Source: JAUVKT01 sp964634565
GTDB taxonomy: Bacteria; Bacteroidota; Bacteroidia; Bacteroidales; VadinHA17
DNA: 12,979 nucleotides
Direction of reading: 5' to 3'
NCBI GenBank assembly: GCA_964634565.1
Contig: CAZWLP010000066.1
Coordinates: 1-12,979, forward strand
Part shown: positions 6,333 to 12,979 of the stretch, one piece after another
Layout of the letters: every line of letters begins with the position of its first letter
Numbering within the stretch: position 1 is the first letter of the stretch
The notes under the pieces: generated by a model
Database searches by the model: none
Told to the model about the DNA's origin: nothing
The model's input: only the letters and a program-made list of their open reading frames with translations
Program-made: the position numbers and the translations under genes

Positions 6333-8711
6333 ATGAAAAGGCCTGGAACAATAATAATGCTGATATTTGTCCCTATTGCTTCAATAATCGGGCAAATAGA
6401 TACGTCTATTGCTTCATCTGTTATTAAAAAGGATCTGAATGAATCAGATCTATTCTTTCCTGATGATTCGGTAAAAGTTAATGTTGTTTCTGCCAGTAGA
6501 AGCAATAAGAACCCGGAAGAATTACCTATCACCATTTATACTATTACACGGGACGAGATTATTAACAATCAATATGTTTCACTTGCCGATGTCTTGAAGC
6601 GACTACCTGGTATACGTGTTTCACAACCTGGATCAGGCGAATTGGGCGAAGTATTTCAGTTAAGGGGTCTTATTGGTAATATGTATACCAAGATTTTAGT
6701 AAACGGGATGCCTGTGAAACCCTCCGTTGTAATTGGAATGCCGATTATGGCCCAGTTGCCTGTACGACAGGCTGAGAGGATAGAGGTTATTTACGGACCC
6801 TCAGCTGCAGTATATGGTGCAGATGCCCTGTCGGGTGTAATAAATATTATTACGAAAGAAGCCGATCGAGGTACTTTTGCCGCAGGGGATATTAGTCTTG
6901 GCCAGAACGATTACCAGTCTTTTGATTTTATGGTCGGAGGCAAGGCCGGCAGAAATAAGAATATTCTGCAGTATAGTTTCTATGGAAGCAAGACAGGCTT
7001 TAATGATATGAATATTAAGAACGGTTATGAGGAGAATTATAATCCCCTCAGCTACCCGCAGGCAAAGGGAGTAAAGTATAATATTGATGGAGAGCTATAT
7101 GACCCTATGTCTGTAGAAGAAAGTATTTTATATTCAAATGGCACAACTCCAAACCAGTTTATGGAGGATTATTATCCTGAAAATTATGAGGGAAGTCTTC
7201 TGCTTCCGGCTATTGAGGAGATGCCTTCAGAAAGCAATATGCTTGGTCTCGACCTTAGGTTCAGAGACTTTTCCCTTTCATTTTCTAATATGTACAGGCG
7301 CTCGCATAGTTCGCTCGGTCAGTCGACCTACCTGTATAAGTACAACGATCCTCAGGCGTTCTGGGGCGAGAACATAAGGCGCACATCGTTAAGCTATAAT
7401 AAGGACTGGACCTCGCGGTTTATTACTACCACAAACTATTCAAGTCTTAATTACAGGATGGATAACAGCACAAGTGAGGCTCTTACTTTTACAGCTTATT
7501 CTGATAAGATGTACAGGTATTCGGCTGGTAACGATATACTTCTTGAGCAGATAGTAACTTATATACCCGTTAATAAGCTTGAATTAGTAGGAGGAATATC
7601 ATATCAGTTTTCAGGAAACCTGCCACAAACCAGTTACTTGCCGGAACCATTTGATCATAAGGATTACTCTGCCTTTGGGCTAAAAGTTCCATCAAATGAC
7701 ACTGTATCTGGTAGTTTCGGGCTTAATCCTATTACATATCATAACAGGTCGGTCTTTGGTCAGGCCTATTACGCATTTAAGAAATTCAGGTTTATGGCAG
7801 GACTGCGATGGGATTATAATTCATTATATAAAAACTCATTAAGCCCCAGGCTTGCAGCAATAGTAATTCCTTCAGAGAAGACAAGTATCAGGACCTCAAT
7901 AGGATTTGCCTATAAAGCTCCGTCGCCATCATTAACCTACCAATCGCTTGCTTACAGGGGAGGGCCCGATCTTGACAGCCTTGTTTACCTTCTGATACCA
8001 AACAGTGACCTGGAGCCGGAAAGATATATGTCGATAGAGCTCGGCCTGATAAGGAAGGTATCTAAACGATATAGATTCGATATCTCAGTTTATTATAATG
8101 AAATAAGGAACCTGATCTTCGATAGTGAAATAGATATTAATAATATTAACCTGCCACTTGCAGTTTCAGAAACTGATTTTTCGAATCCTACAAAGAAAGT
8201 AAACTTAAGTGATGCTGTTTCGAGACTATATGGCCTTCAGGCTACGATGAAGTGGGAGAATCTTATAGAATCGATAAACCTGGATGCTGAATTGAGCCTT
8301 ACCTTTGCACAGTCGAGTGAAACATTTCCGGATGTAATTAGAATAGCAGGTGACTTTTTAAGCGATTTTACTCTTACACCAAATCATTTCGGGCAGTTAC
8401 ATATTTCGATGAAACCTGTGGATAAGCTTTATGTTTCAATGTCGGGAATATGGGAGAGTAGCTGGTTCAGGGTGCTTTTACCCTTTGGAGATATCTATAA
8501 GTCTATATTTAAGAAGGCAGATGGTTATTATACAATGGATATACTTACCAGGTATAGTTTCAGTAATGATGTGAGTATGTTTCTGAAAGTAAATAATGTT
8601 TTTGACGAAAAGTATGGAGGTATAGGACTGAGCAGGTTGAATGCAGCCCTGCCATATAATCCGCAACTGGGAAGGAATATAAGGTTTGGTATTACTTACA
8701 CATGGAATTAA
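6333..8711 (+). CDS. TonB-dependent outer-membrane receptor (BtuB/CirA-like)
   Basis: A 792-residue outer-membrane transporter or receptor. The signal peptide MKRPGTIIMLIFVPIASIIG ends near residue 20. A linker with a possible TonB box (VKVNVVSAS, 47-55) leads into the plug domain (about 57-175), which contains LADVLKRLPGIRV and the diagnostic ERIEVIYGPSAAVYGADALS followed by GVINIITK. The rest is a 22-strand-type beta barrel rich in aromatic residues, with the conserved NVFDEKYG near the end and a terminal beta-signal (FGITYTWN). There is no N-terminal carboxypeptidase-like domain and no SusD partner, so it is not a SusC glycan importer. Substrate (metal chelate, vitamin or signal molecule) cannot be deduced. 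The stop codon overlaps an alternative ATG of the next gene, suggesting co-transcription with the SpoIIE phosphatase. The start is the first ATG after the gap; a longer form is excluded by TAG triplets at 6318 and 6328 in nearby frames only in part, but the signal peptide supports 6333. Confidence 0.93.
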   Translation: MKRPGTIIMLIFVPIASIIGQIDTSIASSVIKKDLNESDLFFPDDSVKVNVVSASRSNKNPEELPITIYTITRDEIINNQYVSLADVLKRLPGIRVSQPGSGELGEVFQLRGLIGNMYTKILVNGMPVKPSVVIGMPIMAQLPVRQAERIEVIYGPSAAVYGADALSGVINIITKEADRGTFAAGDISLGQNDYQSFDFMVGGKAGRNKNILQYSFYGSKTGFNDMNIKNGYEENYNPLSYPQAKGVKYNIDGELYDPMSVEESILYSNGTTPNQFMEDYYPENYEGSLLLPAIEEMPSESNMLGLDLRFRDFSLSFSNMYRRSHSSLGQSTYLYKYNDPQAFWGENIRRTSLSYNKDWTSRFITTTNYSSLNYRMDNSTSEALTFTAYSDKMYRYSAGNDILLEQIVTYIPVNKLELVGGISYQFSGNLPQTSYLPEPFDHKDYSAFGLKVPSNDTVSGSFGLNPITYHNRSVFGQAYYAFKKFRFMAGLRWDYNSLYKNSLSPRLAAIVIPSEKTSIRTSIGFAYKAPSPSLTYQSLAYRGGPDLDSLVYLLIPNSDLEPERYMSIELGLIRKVSKRYRFDISVYYNEIRNLIFDSEIDINNINLPLAVSETDFSNPTKKVNLSDAVSRLYGLQATMKWENLIESINLDAELSLTFAQSSETFPDVIRIAGDFLSDFTLTPNHFGQLHISMKPVDKLYVSMSGIWESSWFRVLLPFGDIYKSIFKKADGYYTMDILTRYSFSNDVSMFLKVNNVFDEKYGGIGLSRLNAALPYNPQLGRNIRFGITYTWN

Positions 8712-8728
8712 AATATTTGATTTCTTCT

Positions 8729-11188
8729 ATGAAAAGATCTTTATTGATATTTTTTGTCCTTTCAGTCATGCAGGCAGCTGATGTCTGTGCTCAGGATATC
8801 AGTGAAAATATTAAATATAACTCAGATTCGATTAAGGCAGTTAGCCTGCTTAATTCGGGCATTAATTTATACAATAATGGTGATCTGGATTCAGCTATAT
8901 ATTATTTTGACCAATCACTTCAGGTGGCTGTAAATAATCACTATCCATTAATAGAAGCAGAGAATTATTTTTATGAGGCCAGGTTAATGGACAGCCTTAA
9001 TGAGTGGGAACTTTCACTCAGATATTATCTTAAATCATCGGCAATATTTGAAGTTAAAGGATTGCCATTACGTGTAGCAGAAATCTATAAGCTGATCGGA
9101 TCAAAGTATTTTGATTTCGGGGTCTACGACAAAAGCCTGGAATATGCTGAAAGGGAGTTTGAACTATATCCCGGAGATGAATATATCAACAGGATCTCTG
9201 TATCTCAGATTGCGGCTTTGTCGGCTTTTCTCGGAGACGATTTTGATAAATCAATCGAATGGTATGGTGTGTGCTATAAACTTTCTGTTGAAGAGGGTGA
9301 TACACTGAGAATAATTGAGGCTCTCTACGGTATTACAGGAACGAAAGTTAAACAGGGCAGGGAATTGGAGACCAGGCAATATCTCGAAGAGCTGCTGTTG
9401 CTACAATCAAGTCTTAACGATGCAAGGGGGATAGCTGACGTATATAATTCTCTTGGCTTACTGGATTTTAAAATTGGCAATATTGATGGCGCTATAAATA
9501 ATTATACAACAGCTGCCGAATATTATATTGTATCGGGAGGCGGTGTTGAAACAGCATATTCTAATCTTGCTATCTGCTCTCAGAACAAGGGTAATAGCAG
9601 GCAGACAGAGGAGTATTTTGAAATGGCCCTTGATGCTGCCTCAGGCAGCGGAAATATATCAGAAAAGGCGCGGCTGGAGCATATCCTGGCTGTATTTAAT
9701 TATAAGAAAGGCGATCTCTATCATGCCGAATATTATAGTCAGTCCGGTATCGAATCGGCAAAGGAGGCCGGTAATTATAAGCTTCTTTATAAGCTCTACC
9801 TAACTTATTCGGAGATTCTTGAGAGTGGAAATGATTTTGTAAAGGCTCTGGATAATTATGAAAAATATCTCAATCTCAGAGACTCCCTGGCCTTTGAACA
9901 GAGGATTAAGGAACAGGAATATGAATCCATCAGGTCGCGGATGGAGACCTATGAGCAGCAGCTACGGCTTAATCTGGCAGACGAAGAGCTAAAGGATCTT
10001 GCGCTAAGAAATCTAAGGATTGAAAATGAAAAAAGAGCTAATGACCTGAAGCTTCTTGAAAGAGAAAATGAATTAGCCTCTCTTGAAAAGGAACGTTTGC
10101 AGCAGGATGTAGCCCTGGAGAAGGAGAGATATAACAGTGCAATGCAGGAGAAGGCCATAATGGTGCTTGAACAGCAACGCCTTTTGCAGCGTCGGGATTC
10201 AATATTACAGGAGAATGAAGCACGCGGACTGATGCAGGAGAACAGGTTATTGGAGTATGAAGCTGAACAGCAGCAACATGAGATAGAAAGGGAACAGCAA
10301 AAGCGGCGATGGGCTATTTTCCTTGCATTATCTGCAGGTTTTTCGCTGATAATAATTTTATTAAGTCTTATTTCAACCAGGCGTAAAAACACCATACTTA
10401 CAGCACAGAAAAAGATTATTGAGGAAAAGAATCTTACTATTACGGATAGTATTGAATATGCCAGTCGTATTCAAAATGCCGTATTGCCGCCGGCGGGATT
10501 TTTAAAGGATTGGGGCTTTGATAGTTTTATTATGTTCAGGCCGAAGGACATTGTTAGCGGAGACTTTTACTGGGGGGCTAAAAGTGGTAGTCTTCTATGT
10601 TTTGCCGCAGCCGATTGCACCGGTCATGGTGTGCCAGGAGCATTTATGAGCATGCTTGGAACAGCTTTTTTAAATGAGATAATTAACAGCCGACAATTTA
10701 CCAATGCAGCAGATATTCTTAACCAGCTCAGGAACGAGATTATTACTTCTTTAAAGCAACGTGGGGTTGAAGGAGAGGCCCAGGATGGAATGGATATAGC
10801 CCTTTGTATTTATAATCCTGATAATAATGTACTGCATTTCTCAGGTGCAAATAATCCCCTTTACCACATAAGCGGGGATAGCATCGACAGGATTGGGCCG
10901 GACAAGATGCCAATAGGAATACATGTGTCGCTCGATAAACCATTTACCAACTATACTGTCAGGCCTGAAAAAGGAGATCTTATTTATCTCTTCTCCGATG
11001 GTTTCGCTGATCAGTTTGGTGGCGGGGAGGGAAAGAAGTTTAAGTACAAGACATTCAGAGATATGCTGCTTGAGGTAAAAGATCTGCCCCTTGATCGTCA
11101 GAAGGAGATAGTGGAGAATAGATTTGACAGCTGGAAGGGAGAACTGGAACAGGTTGATGATGTTATCCTGATGGGTATCAGGTTCTGA
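8729..11188 (+). CDS. TPR / coiled-coil / membrane-anchored SpoIIE-type PP2C phosphatase
   Basis: A predicted signalling phosphatase of 819 residues. A signal peptide (MKRSLLIFFVLSVMQAADVCAQ) is followed by TPR-like helical repeats (about 35-390), a Glu/Gln/Arg-rich coiled coil of about 135 residues (392-526), one membrane segment (WAIFLALSAGFSLIIILLSLI, 528-548), a short helix, and a SpoIIE/PP2C domain (about 576-819). Metal-binding motifs are intact: RPKDIVSGDFYW (D607, D612), DCTGHGVPGAFMS (D629), DGMDIAL (D686, D689), SDGFADQFGG (D757) and the final DDVILMGIRF (D810, D811). The implied topology is periplasmic TPR sensor, cytoplasmic Ser/Thr phosphatase. Related enzymes dephosphorylate STAS anti-sigma antagonists, but no kinase or STAS gene is seen here. 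An in-frame ATG at 8702 would add nine residues and overlap the receptor stop by 10 bases; 8729 was chosen because MKR directly precedes the hydrophobic core. Either start implies coupling to the receptor gene. Confidence 0.92.
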   Translation: MKRSLLIFFVLSVMQAADVCAQDISENIKYNSDSIKAVSLLNSGINLYNNGDLDSAIYYFDQSLQVAVNNHYPLIEAENYFYEARLMDSLNEWELSLRYYLKSSAIFEVKGLPLRVAEIYKLIGSKYFDFGVYDKSLEYAEREFELYPGDEYINRISVSQIAALSAFLGDDFDKSIEWYGVCYKLSVEEGDTLRIIEALYGITGTKVKQGRELETRQYLEELLLLQSSLNDARGIADVYNSLGLLDFKIGNIDGAINNYTTAAEYYIVSGGGVETAYSNLAICSQNKGNSRQTEEYFEMALDAASGSGNISEKARLEHILAVFNYKKGDLYHAEYYSQSGIESAKEAGNYKLLYKLYLTYSEILESGNDFVKALDNYEKYLNLRDSLAFEQRIKEQEYESIRSRMETYEQQLRLNLADEELKDLALRNLRIENEKRANDLKLLERENELASLEKERLQQDVALEKERYNSAMQEKAIMVLEQQRLLQRRDSILQENEARGLMQENRLLEYEAEQQQHEIEREQQKRRWAIFLALSAGFSLIIILLSLISTRRKNTILTAQKKIIEEKNLTITDSIEYASRIQNAVLPPAGFLKDWGFDSFIMFRPKDIVSGDFYWGAKSGSLLCFAAADCTGHGVPGAFMSMLGTAFLNEIINSRQFTNAADILNQLRNEIITSLKQRGVEGEAQDGMDIALCIYNPDNNVLHFSGANNPLYHISGDSIDRIGPDKMPIGIHVSLDKPFTNYTVRPEKGDLIYLFSDGFADQFGGGEGKKFKYKTFRDMLLEVKDLPLDRQKEIVENRFDSWKGELEQVDDVILMGIRF

Positions 11189-11200
11189 GTTATTGCATAA

Positions 11201-11231
11201 AAAAAAAGCACCCTTTCGGATGCTCTTTTTT
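11201..11231. terminator. bidirectional intrinsic terminator between convergent genes
   Basis: AGCACCC (11207-11213) and GGATGCT (11218-11224) form a 7-base-pair stem with a 4-base loop. On the plus strand the stem has one C-A mismatch and is followed by CTTTTTT. On the minus strand the mismatch becomes a G-U wobble, the loop reads GAAA (a stable GNRA tetraloop), and a longer run of T follows, so it works better for the minus-strand operon. It lies 18 bases past the phosphatase stop codon and 27 bases past the minus-strand gene's stop. Confidence 0.85.
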
Positions 11232-11251
11232 CAATTTTCCCAAATCTTCAT

Positions 11252-12328
11252 TTAATACACTCTTACTGAACCATAAGATGATTTAATATTTACCCTAGAA
11301 TCACTCTTACCGCTTCCCATATTTGCCTCTATGGATTTTCGGTTATTATCGTAGATTCTCTGAATTATCTCTGCATTATCTTCGTCGAATGACAGGTTTC
11401 CATATTGCTGGCTCAGTTTCATCACATATGATGCATCATCATCGATATCAAGAGAAACACTGCAATACTTTGATTCTATATTTACCAGATCAAAGCCGCT
11501 TGTTATTCTTTTAACCTTTATTGAGCCATACCCGGTATCTATATCGAGCTTGCCACTAAGGGTTCCAAACTCAAATCCTGTGTATCCTCCCTCTGCAACA
11601 AAGTTAGTAATTTCTATTGCCTCGATATGATCATACTTGGTCTCGGCAACAATGGTACTTACTTTATCAACATAGAGTTTAGAGTACTTGCTGTCTACAA
11701 GCAATGCATTTGCTATACCTATGTTAACACTGGTCGCATAACGAAGAGTGAGTTCTGTCCACCCAGACTTAGATATTTCAGCTTTCCCGTATGAAAGTGA
11801 AATAGAGTTGAGCGGCTTCTCTTTGCCTCTGGAAAGTTCTCCAATAAAGAGAGATCCGTACTTTACAGCTATTTGAACATGTCCTGACAGCTCGCCGATC
11901 TCAACATTGCCATACTTATTGGCAAGTTTAATATTGAAATCAGCTGGCATCTTAACAAGGTAGTCGATAGAAAAACGTCTATCCGGACCTCCTTTAAAAG
12001 AAAAGTTTTTGTCAAGATTGGTCGTGGCTCCAATGGTGTTATCATTGTTGCTGAATTCGATATCTATCATCGATAGATACTTTTCAGCCTTGTCGAGCGA
12101 GGGATATTTTACAGTAACAAGAACTTCAATAACTACTTTGTTTTCGTTCCAGTTTTCTATAATTACCTCACCATAGCGATTGTTAATTTCCAGTAAGTCT
12201 TTACCCTCGACACTAAATTCTTTTGAGAATTTTCTGTCTACTTCTTCAGCAAAAGTTGAAAAAGAGAGTAAAAATACAAACTGAACAACCAACAAGCTAA
12301 TTACTGTTTTACAACCTGACCGTTTCAT
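11252..12328 (-). CDS. exported DUF4097-like protein with a tyrosine-ladder beta repeat
   Basis: A 358-residue exported protein; the signal peptide runs to about A27 (FSTFAEE). Its body is a series of short beta-strand repeats, each centred on a Tyr that is usually followed by Gly or Ser: Y52, Y139, Y157, Y180, Y197, Y215, Y232, Y249, Y267, Y288, Y309 and Y352. Typical units are NKYGNVEIGELSG, VKYGSLFIGELS and TGYGSIKVKRITSG. From 139 to 309 the spacing is 17-23 residues, which suits a right-handed beta-helix or solenoid as in DUF4097/DUF2807 (adhesin-head-like) proteins. No enzyme motif is seen. It is the last gene of the ECF sigma / membrane protein operon; its ATG lies 20 bases inside the upstream gene in another frame, so translation is probably coupled. 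Probable location is periplasm or cell surface. A role in envelope stress sensing or adhesion is only inferred from context. Confidence 0.8.
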   Translation of the reverse strand: MKRSGCKTVISLLVVQFVFLLSFSTFAEEVDRKFSKEFSVEGKDLLEINNRYGEVIIENWNENKVVIEVLVTVKYPSLDKAEKYLSMIDIEFSNNDNTIGATTNLDKNFSFKGGPDRRFSIDYLVKMPADFNIKLANKYGNVEIGELSGHVQIAVKYGSLFIGELSRGKEKPLNSISLSYGKAEISKSGWTELTLRYATSVNIGIANALLVDSKYSKLYVDKVSTIVAETKYDHIEAIEITNFVAEGGYTGFEFGTLSGKLDIDTGYGSIKVKRITSGFDLVNIESKYCSVSLDIDDDASYVMKLSQQYGNLSFDEDNAEIIQRIYDNNRKSIEANMGSGKSDSRVNIKSSYGSVRVY

Positions 12329-12875
12329 AATTTTCGCTGTTTATTTGATTTTCACTAGTTACTTCCTTCAATTGTGAGAGAATATAGTTCATCACTTCTA
12401 TTTTTCTCTGGTAATGTGCTATCATCGCATTAATAACCCGTTCATCATTCGGGTTTGTATTAAGATCTTTTTGTAGTTCAACATACATGTCATCCATTTC
12501 AGCTAGCTCATCCATCAACATCTTGTTCTGATCTTCGTTACTTATAATGTCGAGTGTTGTGAGCTCATTTTCCATCATGTTTACCTGCTGAACATAGTAA
12601 TGCTCTACCTGCTGGTACTCTGGTGACACCTCGCCAAGAGTCATTCTGTTGGCATCAGGTGAAACAACCTTTTCCCAGACCCACATTGAGGAGATAGTGA
12701 CGAGTATCGCCACTACAGCTGCCTTAAGGAGGTAGGGAGTTAGATTAACCCTTGCAGGGGCCACATAAGTGTGAGCCTCCAGTTTGGCAGTGAACCTCTC
12801 AAAGTGACCATCTGACGGCTCATAGCTATCGAATGCTCCTTTGTTCTCTCTGATTAATTTTTCAATATCTTTCAT
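12309..12875 (-). CDS. single-pass membrane protein, putative anti-sigma factor
   Basis: A 188-residue protein with a short hydrophilic N-terminus (1-47) containing EPSDGHFERF (19-28), one membrane segment (YLLKAAVVAILVTISSMWVW, 48-67), and a C-terminal part (about 85-180) that is acidic and helical, likely coiled coil (MMENELTTLD, MLMDELAEMDDMYVELQKDL, YQRKIEVMNYILSQLKE). The N-terminus would be cytoplasmic and the helical part periplasmic. The gene starts 34 bases after the ECF sigma factor stop codon, the usual place for the cognate anti-sigma factor, but no recognisable zinc anti-sigma (HxxxCxxC) or FecR motif is present. The anti-sigma role is therefore an inference from position and topology. 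The 3' end overlaps the next gene by 20 bases. Confidence 0.7.
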   Translation of the reverse strand: MKDIEKLIRENKGAFDSYEPSDGHFERFTAKLEAHTYVAPARVNLTPYLLKAAVVAILVTISSMWVWEKVVSPDANRMTLGEVSPEYQQVEHYYVQQVNMMENELTTLDIISNEDQNKMLMDELAEMDDMYVELQKDLNTNPNDERVINAMIAHYQRKIEVMNYILSQLKEVTSENQINSENYETVRL

Positions 12876-12909
12876 ACCTGACTGTTTTATTAAACCCTTA
12901 TCCTGCTAC

Positions 12910-12979
12910 TTAATAATTTATATTACCTTTTACATTCATCTCATTAAGTAGTTTTGCTTTTGCCCTGGAAAGTTGTGAC
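12910..12979 (-). CDS. ECF RNA polymerase sigma factor, C-terminal fragment cut by the window edge
   Basis: The minus-strand frame entering from the right edge encodes SQLSRAKAKLLNEM, then eight more residues and a TAA (12912-12910). SQLSRAKAKLL matches the end of region 4 of ECF sigma factors, where a G-T/S-V-K-S-x-L-S-R-A-(R/K)-x-x-L stretch forms the -35 recognition helix and its tail. The base before the first full codon is G, compatible with the expected Lys codon (AAG or AAA would differ; AAG fits). Only 22 residues are visible, so the identification rests on this motif and on the downstream membrane protein and DUF4097-like gene. Confidence 0.7.
   Translation of the reverse strand, partial: SQLSRAKAKLLNEMNVKGNINY

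Noticed and set aside
6333..8711. SusC-type glycan importer
   Set aside because: There is no N-terminal carboxypeptidase-like domain, no adjacent susD-like gene and the length is short for SusC (about 1000 residues).
9949..10395. 148-codon Ser/Cys/Arg-rich open frame on the minus strand
   Set aside because: It is the antisense shadow of the Glu/Gln/Leu-rich coiled coil of the SpoIIE phosphatase; its composition is what the complement of such codons gives, with no recognisable domain.
1..12979. CRISPR arrays, tRNA or rRNA genes, insertion sequences with terminal repeats
   Set aside because: No regularly spaced repeats, no cloverleaf or rRNA-like segments and no transposase were found on reading both strands.

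Overview
The window looks like a metagenome-assembled scaffold from a Bacteroidota (Bacteroidetes) bacterium, probably order Bacteroidales; genus cannot be judged. The reasons are the gene repertoire (exported M28 peptidase, TonB-dependent receptor, TPR-SpoIIE phosphatase, an ECF sigma / membrane protein / Tyr-repeat surface protein cluster), the AT-rich intergenic DNA, the lack of Shine-Dalgarno sequences, and two exact matches to the Bacteroidetes -7 promoter element TAnnTTTG (3659-3666 and 6318-6325). A run of exactly 100 Ns at 6190-6289 is a scaffolding gap, so gene order across it is only as reliable as the scaffolding.

Left part (1-3555, all genes on the minus strand). A tyrosine recombinase (107-1202) with an unusual HARP-like N-terminal domain lies against the left edge, flanked by inverted repeats on both sides. 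Next come an exported histidine phosphatase and an exported M28 zinc peptidase, separated by a good intrinsic terminator.

Middle (3687-11188, plus strand). mutS2 is divergent from the peptidase gene and its last codons run into the N gap. After the gap a TonB-dependent outer-membrane receptor overlaps or abuts the gene for a TPR/coiled-coil/membrane/SpoIIE-type PP2C phosphatase. This looks like a two-gene unit pairing an outer-membrane receptor with an inner-membrane phosphatase that could signal to the cytoplasm.

Right part (11201-12979, minus strand). A bidirectional terminator separates the phosphatase gene from a converging operon. In transcription order that operon holds the C-terminal end of an ECF sigma factor (cut by the window edge), a single-pass membrane protein in the anti-sigma position, and an exported DUF4097-like protein with a striking tyrosine ladder repeating every 17-23 residues. 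The last two genes overlap by 20 bases. The arrangement suggests an ECF-controlled cell-envelope system.

The parts most worth a second look are the recombinase with its flanking palindromes, the receptor-phosphatase pair, and the sigma/membrane/Tyr-ladder operon. None can be called a new system from the sequence alone.
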